This document shows positions 42,159-49,857 of a stretch of DNA of 49,857 bases, one piece after another. A program made the translations under genes and the position numbers. The DNA comes from an uncultured Clostridium sp. (GTDB lineage: Bacteria; Bacillota; Clostridia; Clostridiales; Clostridiaceae). Where the stretch lies: NCBI RefSeq assembly GCF_900769625.1, contig NZ_CAAGHK010000035.1, positions 1 to 49,857 on the forward strand. The letters run 5' to 3'. The notes beneath the pieces were generated by a model. That model was not told the DNA's origin and did not search any database. It saw only the letters and a program-made list of their open reading frames with translations. The stretch's first letter is position 1. Every line of letters begins with the position of its first letter.

Positions 42159-42188
42159 GCTGCTGTACGATATTGTACAACAGCTTTT
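42159..42188 (+). terminator. Intrinsic terminator of thlA
   Basis: GCTGCTGTAC (42159-42168) pairs with GTACAACAGC (42175-42184) with one mismatch, loop 6 nt, then TTTT. Confidence 0.88.
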
Positions 42189-42883
42189 GATTTATTATGA
42201 AATTTCTAAATTATTGCTGATATTAATGAAGAATAACAGATTTAATTAATAAGGGAAAGATATTTATATAATACATGCGTTAGGAAGAGGAAGTGTCTCA
42301 TTCTGGAACCGGATAGTTAGCTTTTGGGGTTATTATAGTATAATATGTTTTATTTATGAGAATTATAATATAAAATATATATAAATTAAAAGAAGATAAG
42401 TTGGATTTTTACAAAAAATGAATCTGAAAAATGCAGGATTGTATTTTAAATCATGTATAAGTTATGTCTAGATGCCTTAAAGCGTTTTTAATACTTTGTA
42501 ATCAAGTGTTTAAAAGTCTTTTTTAACCCAAATTTAAGAAAAATGTAATAAAAAATAAATAAATTATTGAATAAGGTTTTTTATTTGTATTCATTAGTAT
42601 AAAAATTATTTTTTATCTAAAATTAACAAAAAATACATAAATAGATTAATTTTATAGAGAATCAAAGAAAAATGAACAAAAATTTTAATGAAAATGTTAT
42701 CAAAAATAAGAAATACTTTATTCAAATAAAAGAATTTTCTGATAATTGAATAATTATTTATGAGATTATTCGTAAAAGAAGAAAATATGAGTAATACCTA
42801 ATATTAACTGAGTAATTTGGAGAAAATATGAGTTATTTTAAAAATGTATAAAAAATGGACTAAATTTAACTTAAAATAGTGCT

Positions 42884-42911
42884 TTGTTAAACATGGACAT
42901 GGAGATATAAT
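42884..42911 (+). promoter_or_regulatory. Putative sigma-A promoter of the atp operon
   Basis: TTGTTA (42884-42889), 16-bp spacer, TATAAT (42906-42911), 28 bp before the atpI start. The short leader would exclude most of the upstream gap from the transcript. Confidence 0.6.
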
Positions 42912-42938
42912 ATCTGATATTGAAGACAGGAGGTATGT

Positions 42939-43295
42939 ATGAGTAAAGAGATGAATAAACTTCTTCAACATGCGATAAAATATGATTTGGGGAGTGGATT
43001 ATTGATATCTTTATTGATAGTATTATTTTCCTCGTTTTTAAATGCAATGATTTACTTTATAGGATTATTATTGGGATTAATGAATTTCGTATGTAGTGTT
43101 TATGTTATGGAAAAGTTATTTTTAAAAGACACTTTTAAGGGATTAATTGGTATGATGATTACTATTTTAAGAATTATGATTATAGTAATGGCTGCGATTC
43201 CTTTTGTGAAAAATACAAAATTCATAGCGCTATATATAGCTGGATTTATATCGCATTTAATTGTATCAAGTATTTCATTTATAAAAAACAAATAG
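42939..43295 (+). CDS. atpI: ATP synthase protein I (AtpI)
   Basis: This small hydrophobic protein of 118 residues has four membrane segments (about 15-33, 36-56, 70-88, 92-112). AtpI leads most atp operons and helps c-ring assembly in some species; sequence conservation is low, so the call leans on position, size and topology. The ATG follows AGGAGG by 6 nt. It is separated from atpB by 16 bp. Confidence 0.85.
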   Translation: MSKEMNKLLQHAIKYDLGSGLLISLLIVLFSSFLNAMIYFIGLLLGLMNFVCSVYVMEKLFLKDTFKGLIGMMITILRIMIIVMAAIPFVKNTKFIALYIAGFISHLIVSSISFIKNK

Positions 43296-43311
43296 AAGGG
43301 AAGTGTTTAGA

Positions 43312-43980
43312 GTGGAACAGAGCCCAATTATATATTCCCATAACTTTGGAATATTTACTGTTGATATAACAACAAGTGTAATAGTTCAATGGACAATAAT
43401 AGCCATACTGGGTATAGGGTCGTTTCTGTTGACGAGAAACCTTAAGGAAAAACCTGATAAAAAGCAGGCAGCCCTTGAAGCGATTTATGATGGGGTAAAA
43501 TCTGTTGTTTCAAGTACAATGGGTGAATCATATTTGAGTTTTACACCATATATAGGAAGCTTGATGATTTATTTACTTACATTAAATTTCTTGGGCTTAG
43601 TGGGAATAAAGCCACCAACACAGGATTTAAGTGTAACAATAGGTTTAGCACTTACTACCTTTGCAGTAATTCATTACACAGCTATAAAAAGAAATGGCAT
43701 TGGAGGCTATCTAAAAGGATATGCACATCCATTTGCATTTATGGCACCTATAAATGTAATGGAAAGGGTAATGCTTCCTGTATCATTAGCTCTTCGACTT
43801 TTTGGTAATATGCTGGCAGCAACTATATTAGTTGATTTAGTATATGAAGTGCTAGGAAAGTTTGCAATAGGAATACCTATTATAGTACATGGCTATTTTG
43901 ATTTGTTTGATGGAACAATTCAAATGCTTGTATTTTCAATGCTGACTATGATTCAAATCAAGTTAACAGCAGAACATTAG
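43312..43980 (+). CDS. atpB: ATP synthase F0 subunit a
   Basis: The 222 residues form the stator proton channel. The essential Arg is in LALRLFGNMLAAT, and the C-terminal helix carries VFSMLTMIQIKLTAEH. The GTG at 43303 is in frame but too near the ribosome binding site (AAGGG, 43296-43300). The GTG at 43312 gives a start MEQSPIIYS that matches clostridial AtpB and is preferred; both are non-ATG starts. Confidence 0.95.
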   Translation: MEQSPIIYSHNFGIFTVDITTSVIVQWTIIAILGIGSFLLTRNLKEKPDKKQAALEAIYDGVKSVVSSTMGESYLSFTPYIGSLMIYLLTLNFLGLVGIKPPTQDLSVTIGLALTTFAVIHYTAIKRNGIGGYLKGYAHPFAFMAPINVMERVMLPVSLALRLFGNMLAATILVDLVYEVLGKFAIGIPIIVHGYFDLFDGTIQMLVFSMLTMIQIKLTAEH

Positions 43981-44020
43981 AATTAAAATCATAGAAAAGA
44001 AATTTTAGGAGGAATTAATA

Positions 44021-44236
44021 ATGAGTATAGGAGCTTTAGCAGCAGGAATAGCTGTATTAACAGGAATTGGAGCAGGAATAGGAATAGGTGTAGCTACAGG
44101 AAAAGCTACTGAAGCAATAGCAAGACAACCAGAAGCAGCAAGTAAAATTCAAACAGCTTTAATTATAGGTGCAGGTCTTGCAGAAGCAACAGCAATATAT
44201 GGATTAATCGTAGCAATCATGGTAATGGGCAAATAA
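44021..44236 (+). CDS. atpE: ATP synthase F0 subunit c
   Basis: The 71-residue hairpin has two helices: the glycine-rich first (GIGAGIGIGVATGKATEAIA), the loop RQPEAA, and the second with the ion-carrying Glu55 in GAGLAEATAIYG. Residues used for sodium binding in Na+-type rings (a Gln in helix 1 and Ser after the Glu) are Ile22 and Ala56 here, which argues for proton coupling. The ATG follows GGAGG by 9 nt. The gene shows strongly biased codon use. Confidence 0.96.
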   Translation: MSIGALAAGIAVLTGIGAGIGIGVATGKATEAIARQPEAASKIQTALIIGAGLAEATAIYGLIVAIMVMGK

Positions 44237-44289
44237 TAAATAGTATGAGTTGAGTACATTGACTCCGAAGGGAGGATATAGGTAAGCAG

Positions 44290-44775
44290 ATGGATATAGA
44301 TATTAACATTTCAACGCTGATATTAACATTAATTAACTTTGCTATTTTAGTTGCGATATTAAAGCACTTCTTTTGGAGTAAACTTCAGGAAGCAATAGAA
44401 GGAAGACAAAATAGTATTGATGAAAAGTTAATGAAAGCAGATGAAGATTCTGAAAAAGCTAGAATGTATTTATTACAAAATGAAAGAATCTTAAAGCAAG
44501 CAAGAGAAGAAGGTAAAAAAATCACTGAACAGCAAAAGAAGAAGGGTGATAAGATTTACGAAGAAATAGTTGCAAATGCTAAAGTTGAAGCGGAGGCATT
44601 AATAGAAAGAGCAAATGTAGAAATAGAAAGAGAAAAGGAAAAAGCTGAATATGAAGTTAAAAAGCAGGCTGTTGATATAGCTGTAGAACTTTCAGTTAAG
44701 GCTTTAGAAGAAAGCATAGACGAAGAAGTACATAGAAAACTTATCAGTGATTTTATTGCTAAGGTAGGTATGTAA
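44290..44775 (+). CDS. atpF: ATP synthase F0 subunit b
   Basis: The protein has 161 residues. One N-terminal membrane helix (about 8-28, TLILTLINFAILVAIL) is followed by a long charged coiled coil (30-161) that forms the peripheral stalk. The GGAGG lies 14 nt from the ATG, with a nearer AGGTAAG. The next gene, atpH, starts 2 nt after the stop, so the two are translationally coupled. Confidence 0.95.
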   Translation: MDIDINISTLILTLINFAILVAILKHFFWSKLQEAIEGRQNSIDEKLMKADEDSEKARMYLLQNERILKQAREEGKKITEQQKKKGDKIYEEIVANAKVEAEALIERANVEIEREKEKAEYEVKKQAVDIAVELSVKALEESIDEEVHRKLISDFIAKVGM

Positions 44776-44777
44776 TT

Positions 44778-45317
44778 ATGTATGAATATTTAGATCGTAG
44801 ATACGCATTAGCTCTTTATGAAGTAGCTGAATCTAAGGGGAAAGTAAAGGAATATCTTCAGGATTTGAGAGAAATCTGTGATTTAATTGAAAATAATCAT
44901 GATTTCTATGAAGTAATACGTCATCCACAGATTAATACGAGAAGAAAGAAACAGACTTTTATAAATATATTTAAAGGAAAAATTGATGAAGAGTTATTAT
45001 CATTCTTATTAATATTAATTGAAAAGGATAGAATACTTTATCTTAGAGAAAAGCTTAACGAGATGGAAAAAATTGATCTCGAACGTAAAAATACATTAAA
45101 AGGGGTAATAAGGACAGCAGTACCTCTTTTAGATAATGAACTAGAAAGTTTAAAAAATATTTTTGAAAAAAAGTATGATAAAAATATTATTTTTGAAACT
45201 AAAGTGGACAAAAGCGTTTTAGGCGGAGTTTATTTAAGAATAGGAAATGATGTTATAGATGATACTGTTAAATCAAAAATAGAAGAAATGAAAGATATAA
45301 TGCTTAGAAAGAAATAG
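44778..45317 (+). CDS. atpH: ATP synthase F1 subunit delta
   Basis: The 179 residues match the OSCP/delta family: RRYALALYEVAESKGKVKEY at the start, the VIRHPQINTRRKKQTFINI helix, and the C-terminal KVDKSVLGGVYLRIGNDVID motif. It links the b-stalk to the top of F1. It overlaps no gene but starts immediately after atpF and ends 10 nt before atpA. Confidence 0.95.
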   Translation: MYEYLDRRYALALYEVAESKGKVKEYLQDLREICDLIENNHDFYEVIRHPQINTRRKKQTFINIFKGKIDEELLSFLLILIEKDRILYLREKLNEMEKIDLERKNTLKGVIRTAVPLLDNELESLKNIFEKKYDKNIIFETKVDKSVLGGVYLRIGNDVIDDTVKSKIEEMKDIMLRKK

Positions 45318-45327
45318 AGGTGAATCC

Positions 45328-46842
45328 ATGAATATTAAACCAGAAGAAATAACTTCTATTATAAAAAAAGAAATTGAAAAATATGAAAAGCAGATTAAAA
45401 CAGTAGATTCTGGTACTATCATCCAAGTTGGAGATGGTGTTGCAAGAGTTTATGGATTAGACGATTGTATGGAAGGTGAACTATTAGAATTCCCTAATGA
45501 TGTTTACGGCATGGCACTTAATCTTGAACAAGATAATGTGGGATGCGTTCTTTTAGGAGCTGAAGAGGGAATAAAAGAAGGAGACATTGTTAAAGGAACT
45601 GGTAAAATAGTTCAAGTTCCAGTAGGAGAAGCTTTAATAGGAAGAGTTGTAAATGCACTTGGAGAACCCATTGATGGTAAGGGTCCAATAATGACTGATG
45701 AAACTAGAGCAATCGAGGTTCCAGCACCAAGTATCATTGACAGAAGTTCGGTTAATGAACCACTTCAAACAGGTATCAAGGCGATTGATTCAATGATTCC
45801 AATAGGTAAAGGACAAAGAGAACTTATAATTGGAGACCGTCAGACTGGTAAAACAGCAATAGGTATAGATACTATATTGAACCAAAAGGGTAAAGATGTA
45901 ATATGTATATATGTTGCTATTGGACAGAAACAGTCAACTGTTGCCCATATAGTTAACACATTAACTGCAATGGGAGCAATGGATTATAGTGTTGTTGTAA
46001 GTTCAACAGCTGCAGAATCTGCTCCACTTCAATATCTTGCTCCATATTCAGGATGTAGTATTGGTGAACATTTTATGCATCAAGGAAAGGACGTACTAAT
46101 TATATATGATGACCTTTCTAAACATGCTGTAGCTTACAGAGCTATGTCGCTGTTACTTAAGAGACCACCAGGAAGAGAAGCTTATCCAGGTGATGTATTC
46201 TATATACATTCAAGATTACTTGAAAGATCAGCTAAATTATCAGCAGAATTAGGGGGAGGTTCGTTAACAGCACTTCCTATAATTGAAACTCAGGCTGGTG
46301 ACGTTACTGCATATATACCAACAAATGTAATATCAATTACAGATGGTCAAATATTCCTTGAAGCTGATTTATTCAATGCAGGTCAAAGACCAGCAATTAA
46401 TCCTGGTATATCAGTATCTAGAGTTGGTGGTAATGCACAAATTAAAGCAATGAAGCAGGTAAGTGGTACCTTAAGACTTGAACTTGCTCAGTATAGAGAA
46501 TTAGAATCTTTTGCTCAATTTGGATCTGATTTAGATAGCGATTCAAGCAGAAGACTTCAAAAAGGTAAGAGATTAATGGAAGTATTGAAACAAGATCAAT
46601 ATCAGCCATTAGATGTTGAAAAGCAGGTTATGATACTTTATGCAACTGTTAATGATTTCTTATCTGATATCAAGGTAAGTGATGTCAAAAGATTCGAAAG
46701 AGAATTATTGGAATTTATGGATACTCATCATAGAGAAATTGGTAAGTCTATCCTTGAAGAAAAAGTACTTACTGAAGAAATTAAATCAAATATTGAAGCA
46801 GCAATAGTTGAATTTAAGAAAGTATTTTTACAGGAAGCATAA
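45328..46842 (+). CDS. atpA: ATP synthase F1 subunit alpha
   Basis: The 504 residues are full length. The P-loop is GDRQTGKTAIG (about 169-179); PGREAYPGDVFYIHSRLLER and the catalytic-interface Arg in SVSRVGGNAQ are present. It forms the non-catalytic nucleotide sites of the F1 hexamer. The ATG follows GAGGTG. It is followed not by the usual short gap but by 167 bp holding a dispersed repeat before atpG. Confidence 0.98.
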   Translation: MNIKPEEITSIIKKEIEKYEKQIKTVDSGTIIQVGDGVARVYGLDDCMEGELLEFPNDVYGMALNLEQDNVGCVLLGAEEGIKEGDIVKGTGKIVQVPVGEALIGRVVNALGEPIDGKGPIMTDETRAIEVPAPSIIDRSSVNEPLQTGIKAIDSMIPIGKGQRELIIGDRQTGKTAIGIDTILNQKGKDVICIYVAIGQKQSTVAHIVNTLTAMGAMDYSVVVSSTAAESAPLQYLAPYSGCSIGEHFMHQGKDVLIIYDDLSKHAVAYRAMSLLLKRPPGREAYPGDVFYIHSRLLERSAKLSAELGGGSLTALPIIETQAGDVTAYIPTNVISITDGQIFLEADLFNAGQRPAINPGISVSRVGGNAQIKAMKQVSGTLRLELAQYRELESFAQFGSDLDSDSSRRLQKGKRLMEVLKQDQYQPLDVEKQVMILYATVNDFLSDIKVSDVKRFERELLEFMDTHHREIGKSILEEKVLTEEIKSNIEAAIVEFKKVFLQEA

Positions 46843-46860
46843 TTTTCATTAAATTATAAT

Positions 46861-46996
46861 TAGCAATATACAATTAATGATCAATGTAGAAATCTATGAT
46901 GATTTCTACATTGTATTAAGATAATTACTTATTATTCAGAATCCCCACAAGGGATTTTATATTTAAGATTAATTGTTAACTGTCAATTAAATTTCA
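46861..46996. repeat. Dispersed intergenic repeat, copy C, inside the atp operon
   Basis: Two hairpins, AATGTAGAAATC (46883-46894) with GATTTCTACATT (46901-46912), and AATCCC (46940-46945) with GGGATT (46951-46956), then TTAATTGTTAACTGTCAATT (from 46969), the block also ending copy B. It lies between atpA and atpG. Confidence 0.65.
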
Positions 46997-47009
46997 GGAG
47001 GTGGAAGAC

Positions 47010-47858
47010 ATGGGTGCAGCTGGACTTATTGATATAAAAAGAAGAATTAAGTCAGTAGAAAGTACGAGAAAAATTACAAATGCCATGGGACTTGTTGCCA
47101 CTTCTAAGTTAAGAAAATCTAGAAAAGAATTATTAGTAAATCAAAAGTTTATTGATTCAATAGAAACTATTATAAAGAATCTGGCAGCAACTGTTACTGA
47201 TAATGAGAGTATTTATTTTACAGAAAATAATAGCGAAGATAAATTATATATTGTAATAACATCAGAATCAGGATTATGTGGTGGATTCAATGGTGGTGTA
47301 GTATCTTACTTAGAAAAAGTAATAGGAAATGAAAAAAGCAATGCAAGAGTTATTGTGGTTGGGAAAAGAGGTTTAAGTTATGTCAGAAGAGCAGGAATTG
47401 AACCGATAGCTGAGTTTGTTGATATTTCTGATATACCAACTATTAAGGAATCAAAGATTATTTTTGAAAAGGCTCTTAAATTGTATAAAGATAAAGAGAT
47501 AAGTGAAGTAAATGTAGTATATTGTGATTTCGTTTCACCAGTTAAGCAAATTCCTACAAGTGTTAAGATTCTGCCTATTGAAAAGGATGAGGGAGAAGCT
47601 GAAGAGTGTATTATAGAACCAAATGCAGAACAGGTTTTAAGTGATTCTTTAGAAATATATCTAAAGGCTAAAATAAGGAGTATTTTATTGAGTTCCAAGT
47701 GCAGCGAGCAGAGTGCCAGAATGACTGCAATGGATGGAGCAACGAGTAATGCAAATGACTTATTAGAAGCATTAAATCTTAAATTCAATAGAATAAGACA
47801 GGGTATGATAACACAGGAAATTAGTGAAATTGTTGGTGGAGCAGAAGCTCAAAAATAG
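47010..47858 (+). CDS. atpG: ATP synthase F1 subunit gamma
   Basis: The 282 residues are standard. The N-terminal helix LIDIKRRIKSVESTRKITNA and the C-terminal helix with TAMDGATSNANDLLEALNL form the rotating coiled coil; SESGLCGGFNG is the family motif. The ATG at 47010 follows AGGAGG by 8 nt; a GTG at 47001 lies inside the ribosome binding site. The end is 16 bp from atpD. Confidence 0.97.
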   Translation: MGAAGLIDIKRRIKSVESTRKITNAMGLVATSKLRKSRKELLVNQKFIDSIETIIKNLAATVTDNESIYFTENNSEDKLYIVITSESGLCGGFNGGVVSYLEKVIGNEKSNARVIVVGKRGLSYVRRAGIEPIAEFVDISDIPTIKESKIIFEKALKLYKDKEISEVNVVYCDFVSPVKQIPTSVKILPIEKDEGEAEECIIEPNAEQVLSDSLEIYLKAKIRSILLSSKCSEQSARMTAMDGATSNANDLLEALNLKFNRIRQGMITQEISEIVGGAEAQK

Positions 47859-47874
47859 TAAGGAGGTATATCTT

Positions 47875-49266
47875 ATGCCTGGAAAGATTGGAAAAGTAGT
47901 TCAAGTAATTGGACCAGTAATAGATATAAAGTTTGATTCAGATTCTCTTCCTAATTTATATAATAGTATTCATATAAATATGGGAGAGCATATTTTAGTT
48001 GCCGAAGTTGAACAGCACGTTGGAGACGATATCGTAAGAGCTATTGCAATGGAAGCTACTGAAGGTTTAAAAAGGGGAATGGAAGCTATTGATACAGGAA
48101 AACCTATTTCTGTTCCAGTAGGTAATGAAGTTCTAGGAAGATTATTTAATGTTTTAGGAAATCCTATTGATAATGCTGGAAAAGTTGATGCAAAGGAAGA
48201 ATATCCAATACATAGACCAGCACCAAGTTTCCAAGATCAATCAGTTGAACCTGAAATGTTTGAAACAGGAATTAAGGTTATAGATTTACTTGCTCCTTAT
48301 CAAAAAGGTGGTAAAACAGGTCTATTTGGAGGAGCTGGAGTTGGTAAAACAGTTTTAATTCAGGAACTTATCAACAATATAGCAAAACAACATGGTGGAT
48401 TATCAGTGTTTACTGGAGTTGGTGAAAGATCAAGAGAAGGTAATGATTTATACCACGAAATGAAAGATTCTGGAGTTATTGATAAGACTGCATTGGTTTT
48501 CGGACAAATGAATGAGCCACCAGGAGCAAGAATGAGAGTTGCATTAACTGGACTTACAATGGCAGAATATTTCAGAGATAAGGGTCAGGATGTTTTATTA
48601 TTTATCGACAACATCTTCAGATTTACGCAAGCTGGTTCAGAAGTATCAGCATTACTTGGAAGAACACCTTCAGCTGTTGGATATCAGCCAACACTTGCAA
48701 CTGAAATGGGTGCGCTTCAAGAAAGAATTACATCGACAGTTAATGGATCAATAACATCAGTTCAAGCTGTTTACGTACCTGCTGATGACTTAACTGACCC
48801 GGCACCAGCAACAACATTTACTCACTTAGATGCTAAGACAGTTTTATCTAGAAGTATTGTTGAACTTGGTATTTATCCAGCAGTTGATCCGTTAGAATCA
48901 TCATCAAGAATGCTTGATCCAAGAATAGTTGGTGAAGAACATTATAAAGTAGCTACAGAAGTTAAAAATGTACTTGAAAAATATAAACAGTTACAGGATA
49001 TCATAGCTATCTTAGGCGTTGATGAATTAGGTGATGAAGATAAGGCTGTAGTTGCAAGAGCAAGAAGAATTCAAAGATTCTTATCTCAGCCATTTACTGT
49101 AGGTGAACAGTTTACTGGTATGCCAGGAAAGTATGTTCCAATAAAAGAAACTATAAGAGGCTTTAAAGAAATTCTTGAAGGTAAGTATGATGATTTACCA
49201 GAATCAGCATTCTTATTTGCAGGAACTATAGATGATGTTGTAGAAAAAGCTAAAACATTAAAGTAA
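47875..49266 (+). CDS. atpD: ATP synthase F1 subunit beta
   Basis: The 463 residues are full length. The catalytic P-loop is GGAGVGKTVLI, the Walker B strand is DVLLFIDNIFRFTQAGSEVS, and the lever segment reads DELGDED in place of the common DELSEED. It carries the catalytic sites. The frame extends upstream into atpG, but the ATG at 47875 has AAGGAGG 9 nt before it and matches the family start. Confidence 0.98.
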   Translation: MPGKIGKVVQVIGPVIDIKFDSDSLPNLYNSIHINMGEHILVAEVEQHVGDDIVRAIAMEATEGLKRGMEAIDTGKPISVPVGNEVLGRLFNVLGNPIDNAGKVDAKEEYPIHRPAPSFQDQSVEPEMFETGIKVIDLLAPYQKGGKTGLFGGAGVGKTVLIQELINNIAKQHGGLSVFTGVGERSREGNDLYHEMKDSGVIDKTALVFGQMNEPPGARMRVALTGLTMAEYFRDKGQDVLLFIDNIFRFTQAGSEVSALLGRTPSAVGYQPTLATEMGALQERITSTVNGSITSVQAVYVPADDLTDPAPATTFTHLDAKTVLSRSIVELGIYPAVDPLESSSRMLDPRIVGEEHYKVATEVKNVLEKYKQLQDIIAILGVDELGDEDKAVVARARRIQRFLSQPFTVGEQFTGMPGKYVPIKETIRGFKEILEGKYDDLPESAFLFAGTIDDVVEKAKTLK

Positions 49267-49280
49267 GGAGATGTTAGGGT

Positions 49281-49682
49281 ATGGCTAATAACTTTTTACT
49301 TAAAATAGTTACACCGAGTCATGATGTTTATGAAGGACTTGTGCAACGTGTATTTTTAAAAAATTCTGATGGTGAATTTGAAGTTTTGGCTAATCATGAA
49401 AGTATGATAACAAGTACGGTACCTAATGTAACAAAATTTGTTGATGATAAAGGGCAGGAATATGAACTTTTTATTTCAACAGCAATTGTAAATGTAATAA
49501 AAAGTGAAGTTATCATCTGCAGTGATGCAGCAGAGTTCGCAGAAGATATCGATTTTAGCAGAGCAGAAGAAGCTAAAAAGAGAGCAGAAGAAAAAATGCT
49601 GTCACCAGGTATTTTCGATAAGGAAAGAGTAAAACTTGCATTATTGAGAGCTACTGAAAGATTAAAATTAAAAAATAAATAA
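49281..49682 (+). CDS. atpC: ATP synthase F1 subunit epsilon
   Basis: The 133 residues comprise the N-terminal beta-sandwich (FLLKIVTPSHDVYEGLVQRV, then GEFEVLANHESMITSTVPN) and the C-terminal helical hairpin (FSRAEEAKKRAEEKML onward). It couples gamma to the c-ring and inhibits ATP hydrolysis. The ATG follows GGAG by 10 nt. It is the last gene of the operon, with a terminator 14 nt downstream. Confidence 0.96.
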   Translation: MANNFLLKIVTPSHDVYEGLVQRVFLKNSDGEFEVLANHESMITSTVPNVTKFVDDKGQEYELFISTAIVNVIKSEVIICSDAAEFAEDIDFSRAEEAKKRAEEKMLSPGIFDKERVKLALLRATERLKLKNK

Positions 49683-49696
49683 ATTCTTATATTGTT

Positions 49697-49740
49697 AAAG
49701 TATGATTTTTAAATATTGATTTAAAAATCATACTTTTATT
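49697..49740 (+). terminator. Intrinsic terminator of the atp operon
   Basis: Perfect 17-bp stem AAAGTATGATTTTTAAA (49697-49713) with its complement (49720-49736), then TTATTG. Confidence 0.92.
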
Positions 49741-49752
49741 GTATATAAGAAT

Positions 49753-49773
49753 ACCACAGGTTCGACCTGTGGT
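49753..49773. other. GC-richer perfect hairpin after the atp terminator
   Basis: ACCACAGGT (49753-49761) pairs with ACCTGTGGT (49765-49773) around a 3-nt TCG loop; outer AGA/TCT bases can add pairs. It stands out from the AT-rich surroundings. It could be a back-up terminator or part of a gene beyond the window. Confidence 0.55.
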
Positions 49774-49857
49774 TCTAAAAAGCTTATAGCTATGAGTAAA
49801 TAAAAAATACCTCCTTTGGGAAAATTATTTATAGTTTGCCAACTAAAATAATTACAA

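Larger units (their letters stand above)
42125..42938. other. 814-bp gene-poor gap between thlA and the atp operon
   Basis: It contains the thlA terminator and, at its right end, the atp promoter (42884-42911). A patch at about 42275-42335 is less AT-rich than its surroundings, but neither strand gives a frame I can name. On the minus strand a short stretch reads TPKANYPVPE and then stops. The rest is A-rich with no ribosome binding site plus frame. It may hold a decayed gene or a long leader. Confidence 0.5.

Noticed and set aside
47378..47788. A 136-codon minus-strand frame inside atpG
   Set aside because: It shadows a certain gene; no ribosome binding site and no recognisable domain.
49753..49773. 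GGTTCGACC-like sequence as a possible tRNA T-arm
   Set aside because: The surrounding bases do not fold into a cloverleaf and there is no D-arm, anticodon arm or CCA end.

Overview
The window is a low-GC Firmicute chromosome segment. Gene order and sequence character point to a saccharolytic, solvent- or butyrate-forming Clostridium sensu stricto of the C. butyricum/C. beijerinckii type. The main reasons are sporulation genes (yabG, spoIIR, CotS family), thlA directly upstream of an F-type ATP synthase operon, very AT-rich intergenic DNA, and strong GGAGG ribosome binding sites with frequent TTG/GTG starts. The species assignment is inference.

Layout. (1) 1-7 kb: the edge of a leftward gene, a small membrane protein, a flavoprotein, an SGNH hydrolase, a RusA-like nuclease, tsaD, a membrane-anchored alpha/beta-hydrolase-fold protein and an HtrA-like protease. 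A 3' remnant of a PTS lactose/cellobiose IIA gene follows. (2) 7-19 kb: a spore-envelope region. It holds a Cys-rich small protein, an orphan sugar-binding-like lipid- or membrane-tethered protein, two GT4 glycosyltransferases divergent from CotS-family kinase-like genes (four CotS relatives, one badly degenerate), the coat protease gene yabG, veg, and a SPOCS/LysM protein. Several of these genes have sequences resembling sigma-K or sigma-E promoters. (3) 19-25.7 kb: cphB-cphA (cyanophycin degradation and synthesis), ispE, spoIIR, a PP-loop tRNA-thiolation-like gene and a DUF1934 gene. (4) 26-40.7 kb: housekeeping genes in an order close to that of other Firmicutes: pyrG, rho, a UgtP-like glycosyltransferase, rpmE, tdk, a DUF1385-PrmC fusion, prfA, a membrane protein, tsaC/sua5, rpiB, upp, comEB and wecB. 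(5) 40.7-49.7 kb: thlA, an 0.8-kb gene-poor gap, then atpIBEFHAGDC.

How the parts fit together. The 7-25 kb region reads as a mother-cell/spore-assembly neighbourhood. Coat-associated kinases and glycosyltransferases could modify a spore surface polymer, YabG would process coat proteins, the SPOCS/LysM protein would sit at the cortex-coat interface, cphBA would make and mobilise a nitrogen-storage polymer, and SpoIIR would signal sigma-E activation from the forespore. TsaD and TsaC/Sua5, both present, act in the same tRNA t6A pathway, and prmC and prfA act together in translation termination.

The observations most worth following are: a duplicated divergent GT4/CotS unit; the cphBA insertion between coat genes and ispE-spoIIR; a possible sigma-F promoter placed inside a hairpin that masks the spoIIR ribosome binding site; a dispersed intergenic repeat family (five copies recognised), one copy lying inside the atp operon; an Asn-rich insertion in Rho; and three enzymes with altered key residues. 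All coordinates, stems and promoter matches were read by eye; no alignment, folding or database search was run.
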